This document shows, in pieces, positions 19,891 through 25,360 of a stretch of DNA of 25,360 nucleotides. The stretch spans positions 1 through 25,360 of the forward strand of contig CAUDRX010000010.1 in NCBI GenBank assembly GCA_958451915.1. The letters are read 5' to 3'. Under the pieces are notes generated by a model. The model did no database searches and had not been told where the DNA came from. It saw nothing but the letters and a program-made list of their open reading frames with translations. This DNA is from an uncultured Peptococcaceae bacterium (GTDB taxonomy: Bacteria; Bacillota; Peptococcia; Peptococcales; Peptococcaceae). Within the stretch, counting starts at the first letter, position 1; each line of letters opens with the position of its first letter. A program made the translations under genes and the position numbers.

Positions 19891-21092
19891 AGTGGCGCAG
19901 CATCTGGCGCTCGGCACTGGTGATGACACTCTCAATGGCGCTGATCTTTGTGCTCTTTATCGCCGGGATCATCGGCTTCATGGTGATGGCGTTCAAACTC
20001 AATACGGACGGCAATTTTTCCACCAACACCATCGACGAAGCCCTGGTGCAGACAGCCGACGGCTACCAGTTCGACGCCGCCTTCGCCCTCGACGGCAAAA
20101 ACCAGTGGGCCATGCTCATCGCTGACGATGGCAGTGTGGTCTGGAGCTATAACAAACCTGAGGACATCCCCGACCATTACAGCCTGCGCAATGTTGCCAG
20201 CTTCACCCGCTGGTTTCTCGATGACTACCCGGTGCGCACGCGCATCCGCGAAGACGGCATCCTCGTCATCGGCGCACCGAAATTCAGCCTGCAGCGCTAC
20301 TCCCTGGAGATCCCAACCAACACCATCTGGCCGACACTGCTCTGGTTTGGCGGGCTCTTTTTCGTCATGCTCATCTGCGTGCTCGGCGTCTCAGCACTGC
20401 TCCTGCGGCGCTGGTTCCACAGAGACCAGGCCCGCATTGACGCCGCCCGTGCTGAATGGGTGAACGGGGTGAGCCACGACATCCGCACGCCGCTCTCCCT
20501 CGTCATGGGAAACGCCGCCCATCTCGAACACGACCCGTCCCTTGCCGCCGAAGCACGGCAAAAGGCGCAGATCATCCGCCGCCAGAGCCAGACGATCCGG
20601 GACCTTGTCGGCGACCTCAACCTGACCATGCGGCTCGACTCAAGCATGCAGCCCCTGCGCCGGGAAACTGTACAGCCGACGGCACTGCTGCGCCAGTGTA
20701 TCGCCGACTTCATGAACAGCGGCCAGGCCGACGGTTATCCCCTTGACATTGACCTGCCAGAGACACCGCTGCCGCTGCTCAACGCTGATCCCGCCCTGCT
20801 CAGCCGTGCCCTCACCAATCTCCTGAACAACTGCGTGCGCCACAATCCGCCTGGCTGTACCATCCGCGCCGGCGGTTTTGCTGATAAGCGTCACATCATC
20901 CTCTTTGTCGAAAGCCAGGCGCCAACCAGCGCTGCCACGATCGGCCAGGATCCCGGCACCGCTGCCGACGGCCTCGCCGCTCATGGCACCGGCCTGCGTC
21001 TCGTACGCCAGATCGCCCAGGCACACAAGGGGGACGCCCGTTTCGACACCGAAGGCCATTTTCGCTGCGAGCTCTGGCTGCCGGCGAGATAA
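19887..21092 (+). CDS. Membrane sensor histidine kinase of the exporter module
   Basis: The 401-aa kinase has a first membrane span at about 10-36, an extracytoplasmic sensor of about 110 residues, a second span at about 148-175, then the H box EWVNGVSH197DIRTPLS, the N box LLNNCVRHNPP (about 312-322) and a G2 box HGTGLRLVRQIAQAHKG (366-382). The position of the G1 box (usually D-x-G-x-G) reads LFVESQAPTS, so the canonical Asp and Gly residues are missing. That is unusual in a working ATPase domain, although peptide-sensing kinases can be divergent here. It begins within the regulator stop (ATGA). No clear terminator follows on the plus strand apart from the hairpin at 21146-21191, which favours the opposite strand. 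Confidence 0.93.
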   Translation: MKWRSIWRSALVMTLSMALIFVLFIAGIIGFMVMAFKLNTDGNFSTNTIDEALVQTADGYQFDAAFALDGKNQWAMLIADDGSVVWSYNKPEDIPDHYSLRNVASFTRWFLDDYPVRTRIREDGILVIGAPKFSLQRYSLEIPTNTIWPTLLWFGGLFFVMLICVLGVSALLLRRWFHRDQARIDAARAEWVNGVSHDIRTPLSLVMGNAAHLEHDPSLAAEARQKAQIIRRQSQTIRDLVGDLNLTMRLDSSMQPLRRETVQPTALLRQCIADFMNSGQADGYPLDIDLPETPLPLLNADPALLSRALTNLLNNCVRHNPPGCTIRAGGFADKRHIILFVESQAPTSAATIGQDPGTAADGLAAHGTGLRLVRQIAQAHKGDARFDTEGHFRCELWLPAR

Positions 21093-21137
21093 CACCTGCC
21101 CCTTATTTCAGATCAACTTTATTGCCGGCATCCGGCA

Positions 21138-21191
21138 GCAAAAAAATCGCCCGCCAGAGATCTGCTTTGCACAGATCTTCTGGCGGGCGAT
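21138..21191 (-). terminator. Terminator of the DASS transporter gene
   Basis: A 13-bp stem (21146-21158 with 21179-21191) continues with six more pairs (21159-21164 with 21172-21177) to a 7-nt loop. On the minus strand it is followed by a run of T. It lies 10 bases past the transporter stop. Confidence 0.88.
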
Positions 21192-21201
21192 CGTTATCGC
21201 A

Positions 21202-22590
21202 TCATAAAAGCCCGACCAAGTGCCAGTATGGCACAGCGAGGATCATCAGAAAGAGGATGCTCAGCACCATCTTGACGGCGCCAAACTTGATGAAATCTTT
21301 CATCTTGATCATCCCAAAGGAAAAATAGATCAGGTAGATCGCATATTCATACGGGAAGAGCAGCTGGTCGAGCCCAAAATTGAACGCATACAGGATCGGA
21401 TACGGCTCGATGTGCAGCGAAAGCGCGATCTCGGTGATCGGCACTCCGAAGGAAGCCATCGCTGCCAGCGGTGTCAGCGCAAAGTTGACGAGCATCGCCA
21501 TCAGCCAGGTCAGCCCGACGACACCGGAAGTGCCCATATCTTCCATAACAGGGAGAACGAGCTCGGCAATAGTGTTATTGATGCCGGTGGAAGCGGCAAC
21601 AAAACCAATGGACATGCAGGTGACAAGGAAGAAAACGAACTTGAAATTGAGGGCATCAATATCCTGCTTCTGGACCACATTAAAGCAAGGGAAAGCCATG
21701 ATCGCCGGCAGGAGCACGAAAACATAGACAAGATCCTGGCCATGGATGTTAGCAGTAAAAATATAGAGCACAATGATGATCAGCGCCACGGCGGAGATCT
21801 TTTCTTCGCGGCTCATCTTACCGAGAGCATCACGTTTTTCGCGGAAGAGCGACTTGCTGTCGATCGGGATGTCTGGCTTGAACATGCGCGCGATGACCTC
21901 GATCATGAGAATGCCAAAAAGGATAAAGACTGCGTTATGTGTGAGATACTTGACGAAGTTAAGTGAGATCGACGGGTCTACTGAAGAAGCCACGGAAACG
22001 AGCAGCCCAAAATTGGACGGCACATAGATGAAAAAGCCTGGCATCAGATAACCCATAGCACCGGCGAGAGTGATGCCAGTCGCCGTCCTGGACTGAGTCA
22101 GCCCCAGGGTTGAGCAGATGCTGAAAGCAAAGGTCGCCATGGCCACGCAGGACCCCCCTGGTAAAAAGAGGTTGAAAACAACGCCAAATAGGAACATCCC
22201 CCAGAGCACGCCTTTATAGGTACAGTTCGTGCGCAGGATACAGAAATAAGCGATACGCTGCAGGAGCCCGTTGCGCATCAGGGCATTGACAAGCAGAAAC
22301 ATTCCCAGGACCTGCCAGGGGATAGACTGGTACCAGCCCGAAAAGGCCGTTTCCCATGGCGCCACACCAGTGACCATGAAAAGGATCGGCATGATGAGAC
22401 ATGGGATAAAGTTATCTACAAGCTCAAAAGCAAACATCAAAATAGTCCACAGGGTGATCGAAACAAACAATTTCTGCTGCATCGTGAACGTATCGTTCGT
22501 CGGGATCAGCAGAACGAGCAGCGGCACGACGAAGATGATCGCCCAGAACAAAAGGCGTTTCTGACCGCCTGCACCGGATACAGTACTCAT
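21202..22590 (-). CDS. DASS/SLC13-family sodium:anion symporter
   Basis: The ATG at 22590 has AGAAGG with spacing of about 7 nt and gives 462 aa. About 11-12 hydrophobic spans are visible. The two re-entrant hairpin regions include LPGGSCVAMATFAFSI and a VPSNFG motif, and in the second half FALTPLAAMASFGVPITEIA, as expected for divalent-anion symporters that carry citrate, malate, succinate or similar acids with sodium. The middle charged loop (about 235-260, SKSLFREKRDALGKMSREEK) links the two halves. It is monocistronic, convergent with the histidine kinase gene. Which acid it carries cannot be told. Confidence 0.86.
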   Translation of the reverse strand: MSTVSGAGGQKRLLFWAIIFVVPLLVLLIPTNDTFTMQQKLFVSITLWTILMFAFELVDNFIPCLIMPILFMVTGVAPWETAFSGWYQSIPWQVLGMFLLVNALMRNGLLQRIAYFCILRTNCTYKGVLWGMFLFGVVFNLFLPGGSCVAMATFAFSICSTLGLTQSRTATGITLAGAMGYLMPGFFIYVPSNFGLLVSVASSVDPSISLNFVKYLTHNAVFILFGILMIEVIARMFKPDIPIDSKSLFREKRDALGKMSREEKISAVALIIIVLYIFTANIHGQDLVYVFVLLPAIMAFPCFNVVQKQDIDALNFKFVFFLVTCMSIGFVAASTGINNTIAELVLPVMEDMGTSGVVGLTWLMAMLVNFALTPLAAMASFGVPITEIALSLHIEPYPILYAFNFGLDQLLFPYEYAIYLIYFSFGMIKMKDFIKFGAVKMVLSILFLMILAVPYWHLVGLL

Positions 22591-22665
22591 AACAATTCCT
22601 TCTTTCTCTCTTTCTTTGATGCAGCGGCGCGGGCTTTGCGATTGCTGCAAAAATCCCCTCGCGCT

Positions 22666-22671
22666 ATTATA
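22666..22671 (-). promoter_or_regulatory. Candidate -10 of the DASS transporter gene
   Basis: TATAAT on the minus strand about 75 nt before the ATG. The -35 position (GATGCA) is poor. The flanks 22672-22740 are AT-rich and hold no gene; an ATGATTTCAT palindrome lies just upstream. Confidence 0.5.
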
Positions 22672-22749
22672 TCCATAAATGAAATCATTGCATCGTCTAA
22701 ATTATATTTCTATCACAAAAAAATAACAACCCATATATTGCAATAGCCC

Positions 22750-22805
22750 GTGATCAAAAAAAACGAACGCAGCGCCTTCCCCGCGTCCGGGGAAGGTGCT
22801 GCGTT
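22750..22805 (-). terminator. Terminator of the BceAB-like operon
   Basis: An 18-bp stem with one G-U pair (22766-22783 with 22788-22805, 4-nt loop). On the minus strand it is followed by CGTTTTTTTTG. It starts 14 bases past the permease stop. Confidence 0.9.
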
Positions 22806-22819
22806 TATTTTTGTACCAT

Positions 22820-24955
22820 TCAGCGAAGGCCCAGCACTGAGCAGACCTTGCGGCGGGTCATGCGGTAAACGACCCAGAGCAGCGCGCTGACAGCAGCTAT
22901 GACGAGACCACAGAGGCCGAGCCCATAGCATTCGCCAGCGGTGAGCTGGTTGTCATTGAAATACATCATCATGCAGTAAAAAGCGCTGATGACAATGGTG
23001 CCGAAAAGCGCCGGCGTAAGGAAGACACGGCGCACCTGGCTCGTCGCCGAGTGGTGCAGATAGTCCGGCGGTGCACCGAGATGCCGCAGATCGTCATAAA
23101 CACTGCGGTTCGTCAGCGCGATGGTGAGGCAGCGGGTATAGGCAATGACGAAAACCGCTGCGAAGCAGACAATGGCGATAAAGACGAAGATCATCATGAA
23201 GACGGCGTAGGTCTGGAGCAGGTCGGCGTCGTTCAGCACGCGGAAGGCCGGCATATACAGCCAGTCCGAACGAAAATCGGTGCCATCACGGTTGTCGTAG
23301 TTGATACCCTCGAAGTCATATTCTGCAGCGTTCTCGGGGTCACACCAGTAGCTGCCGTCGGCGGCGATGTCACGCGCGCGGATGACAGGGTCCCAGGCAT
23401 CAATGAGCTCCACTTCCGGGCCTGACCCATCGACAATGGCATTAAAGAGCGCATCGGCAAACGCATAGGTATCATCCACATCCGCTACGTTGAAAGCAAC
23501 GAGGTTTTCCAGCCATTCCGGCGGAAGGCCTGCACTCCACCGCGCATAATCGTTATCGTCCAGAACATAGTAGCCGAGCAGACTGTCATTGATGAACGGT
23601 GCCGCGACGGTGACCGGGTATTCTTCTCCAGTGACAAAATTCGTCACGATCGTCACATCTTCGCTCAGCTGGTAGTTGTCGAATCCGTCGCTGTTATAGA
23701 CCGGCACGATGGTACCCGGTTCGACATCGACAGCCGCACCACTGAGCGCTTCATAGCCGCTCTCAGAGAGGAAGAGGTTGGACTGAAACTGTTTGGTGTA
23801 AAATTTTTCGTACGTTGTGCCAAAGGCGGTCTCGGTCTCCACAGAATACATACCGTCCACAGCCAGCCGCGCCATCGGCGCTTCGGCGTAGCTTTCGATG
23901 GTGACATCGTATTCATCGGCGAGGGCGCGGATGGCGCTTTCGTCAGGGATCTCGTGCTGATCGGCACGATAGTGGAAGAGATAATCGATCGGCAGCGCGC
24001 GCGCACCCGCATCGGCACTGCCCATCATCATCGGCATGTAGAAGCTGGCGAAATAAGCGCCGGCAATGAGCAGCGTCATCACGAGCATGTTGCGCACGGT
24101 CTGACGCGCCTGGAATTTCATCATCGAGACAGAGATGATATCCTTGTAGCGCTTGCGTTTACCGCCCCAGCCGTTGCCGACGGTGTGCAGAAGGATCATA
24201 TACAGCCCCACAAGCGCCGGTGCGAAACAGATGGCATCAACGATGCCCGGTGGATACCAGTGCATCCTGAGGATGAAGAAACTCGGCATGAAGTAACCAA
24301 GCGCGGCACCGGCCGCCACGAGAATGATGCCTGCGGGTCCGTACCAGCACGGTACAGCACGGATCGGCTCGCTCTTGTGGCTCTCCTGGATGACATCGAT
24401 GATGTTCGTGCCGCGTACTGAACGACGGCCGAGAAAGAAGAGCATCACCGTCACAAAAAGCGCGAAAGCGAGCACATACGCATAGGCTTTGAGATCGAAA
24501 TGAAGGGCCATTTCTGCGGTATCAACGATGACGGCGCGGAAGATCTGCCAGATGCCTGCCGCTACGCCGATACCAAGCAGTCCGCCGCCGATGCAGCTGC
24601 CCAGCGCTATCAGCGCAAGCTCCTTATAAAGCGCACGGGAGAGGGTTTGGCGGCTGGCGCCGAGGGCGAGGAAAATGCCGGTCTCGCGGCTCTTTTCACG
24701 GAAGAACAGCCCGGCGGCGTAAGTGGTGAAGACAGCACAGCCGAGGATCGTGAGCACAAAGATCATCGTTGTCTGTTTGCGGCTGTCGCCGCCCTCCGGC
24801 AGCACATCGAGCACCGTCGGCGAATACATCATCAGGCTGTAAGCAGTAACGAGGGTTACGGAAAAAAACGTACAGAACAGGAGCAAGGCGTAGCGGTTAC
24901 GGTTCATTTTTCGCAACCGCGCCTGTACCTTATCGAAAGTATTGAGGCTGGTCAT
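22820..24955 (-). CDS. BceB-type ABC transporter permease
   Basis: I use the ATG at 24955 (MTSLNTFDKVQARLRKM), with GGGGAG 8 nt upstream; an overlapping GTG at 24964 is also possible but sits against the ribosome site. The 711-aa protein has a first span at about 22-43, three more by about 185, another group to about 310, and then a large extracellular domain (about 315-570). Three spans close the protein (about 575-600, 635-660, 670-695). This ten-span layout with the big loop between spans 7 and 8, and the FREKSRETGIFLALGASR motif, are those of BceB permeases, which bind bacitracin or lantibiotic-lipid II complexes and signal to a kinase. The ATPase gene lies 5 nt upstream. No BceRS pair is in view; the OmpR-type pair at 19195-21092 is nearer to the other exporter. 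Confidence 0.88.
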   Translation of the reverse strand: MTSLNTFDKVQARLRKMNRNRYALLLFCTFFSVTLVTAYSLMMYSPTVLDVLPEGGDSRKQTTMIFVLTILGCAVFTTYAAGLFFREKSRETGIFLALGASRQTLSRALYKELALIALGSCIGGGLLGIGVAAGIWQIFRAVIVDTAEMALHFDLKAYAYVLAFALFVTVMLFFLGRRSVRGTNIIDVIQESHKSEPIRAVPCWYGPAGIILVAAGAALGYFMPSFFILRMHWYPPGIVDAICFAPALVGLYMILLHTVGNGWGGKRKRYKDIISVSMMKFQARQTVRNMLVMTLLIAGAYFASFYMPMMMGSADAGARALPIDYLFHYRADQHEIPDESAIRALADEYDVTIESYAEAPMARLAVDGMYSVETETAFGTTYEKFYTKQFQSNLFLSESGYEALSGAAVDVEPGTIVPVYNSDGFDNYQLSEDVTIVTNFVTGEEYPVTVAAPFINDSLLGYYVLDDNDYARWSAGLPPEWLENLVAFNVADVDDTYAFADALFNAIVDGSGPEVELIDAWDPVIRARDIAADGSYWCDPENAAEYDFEGINYDNRDGTDFRSDWLYMPAFRVLNDADLLQTYAVFMMIFVFIAIVCFAAVFVIAYTRCLTIALTNRSVYDDLRHLGAPPDYLHHSATSQVRRVFLTPALFGTIVISAFYCMMMYFNDNQLTAGECYGLGLCGLVIAAVSALLWVVYRMTRRKVCSVLGLR

Positions 24956-24960
24956 GATGA

Positions 24961-25360
24961 TCACTCCCCTCTGGGCACACCAGGCCCTGCCTCGGTAGCC
25001 TCTCCCATTTCGCGGATGGCGTCGAGCAACGCGTCCTGGAAAGCCAGACGTGCTTCCTGACCGCGTTTGAGCACACGCCAGACAACACCGTCACGCAAAA
25101 CGATGACACGGTCGCAGAAGCTGGCAGCATAAGAATCGTGGGTGACCATGAGAATGGTAGCATCCATCGCCTGCTTGGCCTGCTGGAACGCATCGATGAC
25201 AGCGCGAGACGACTTGCTGTCGAGGTTGCCGGTCGGTTCATCTGCGAGGATCATCAGCGGTTGATTGATGAGGGCACGGGCGACGGCTGTACGCTGTTTT
25301 TCACCACCGGAGATCTCTGCCGGATACTTGGCTTTGATGTGCGAAAGGCCAAACACCTCG
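24961..25360 (-). CDS. BceA-type ABC transporter ATPase, N-terminus off the right edge
   Basis: The frame is open at 25360, so the Walker A region lies beyond the window. Visible parts are the signature AEISGGEKQRTAVARALI, Walker B LMILADEPTGNLDSK and the H-loop MVTHDSYAASFCDRVIVLRDG, all standard for the BceA/MacB group. The C-terminus ends in PGVPRGE just before the permease gene. It would power the BceB-like permease, with which it forms a two-gene unit ending at the terminator at 22750-22805. Confidence 0.92.
   Translation of the reverse strand, partial: EVFGLSHIKAKYPAEISGGEKQRTAVARALINQPLMILADEPTGNLDSKSSRAVIDAFQQAKQAMDATILMVTHDSYAASFCDRVIVLRDGVVWRVLKRGQEARLAFQDALLDAIREMGEATEAGPGVPRGE

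Overview
The window reads as chromosome of a GC-rich low-GC-lineage relative, i.e. a Bacillota (Clostridia-like or related) bacterium. The markers are an Agr-type peptide-signalling cassette, a type I-alpha glutamine synthetase followed by an ANTAR regulator, LanFEG-like and BceAB-like peptide-resistance transporters, sigma-A promoters with extended -10 elements, and AGGAGG-type ribosome sites. Most of the window is clearly GC-rich, but the first ~1.1 kb is AT-rich and looks foreign or more recently acquired. No tRNA, rRNA, CRISPR array, transposase or phage gene is visible.

Region 1 (1-2246, all minus strand) is the most unusual part. An agrB-agrD pair is followed, apparently in the same transcript, by a secreted 239-aa protein with a bacteriocin-like layout. 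After a terminator hairpin comes a small membrane protein that leaves the window. The agrB promoter (TTTACA-17-TATACT) has two perfect 15-bp direct repeats, 21 bp apart, directly upstream of its -35, which is the layout of LytTR (AgrA/ComE) activator sites. Further upstream, past a terminator, is the frameshifted last ~40 codons of an AgrC-like histidine kinase. The locus therefore looks like a peptide signal that has lost its own receptor but kept its operator and an effector/immunity candidate pair.

Region 2 (2247-7702) holds a translationally coupled pair on the minus strand (a conserved unknown and a lipoprotein-like DNA-entry nuclease). Divergent from it is glnA, with a strong terminator in its leader, then an ANTAR protein whose receiver lacks the phospho-acceptor Asp. 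These are followed by a FUSC-type membrane protein and a C_GCAxxG_C_C redox protein. Region 3 (7733-12725) contains a class-M-like sirtuin, a MacB/FtsX-type ABC exporter (ATPase and an 863-aa permease) and a nitroreductase. Region 4 (12787-15756) is a tight plus-strand operon: 92-aa unknown, MBL-fold hydrolase, DEVD-box RNA helicase and Nudix hydrolase.

Region 5 (15928-21092) has an iron-sulfur-flavoprotein-like gene, then a LanFEG/CprABC-like ABC immunity transporter (ATPase, two permeases) divergent from an OmpR-type response regulator and histidine kinase, with a palindrome in the shared intergenic region. Region 6 (21202-25360) has a DASS/SLC13-type anion transporter and a BceAB-type transporter whose ATPase runs off the right edge. 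Taken together the window carries three ABC systems suited to peptide export or resistance, plus a peptide signal and a possible bacteriocin.
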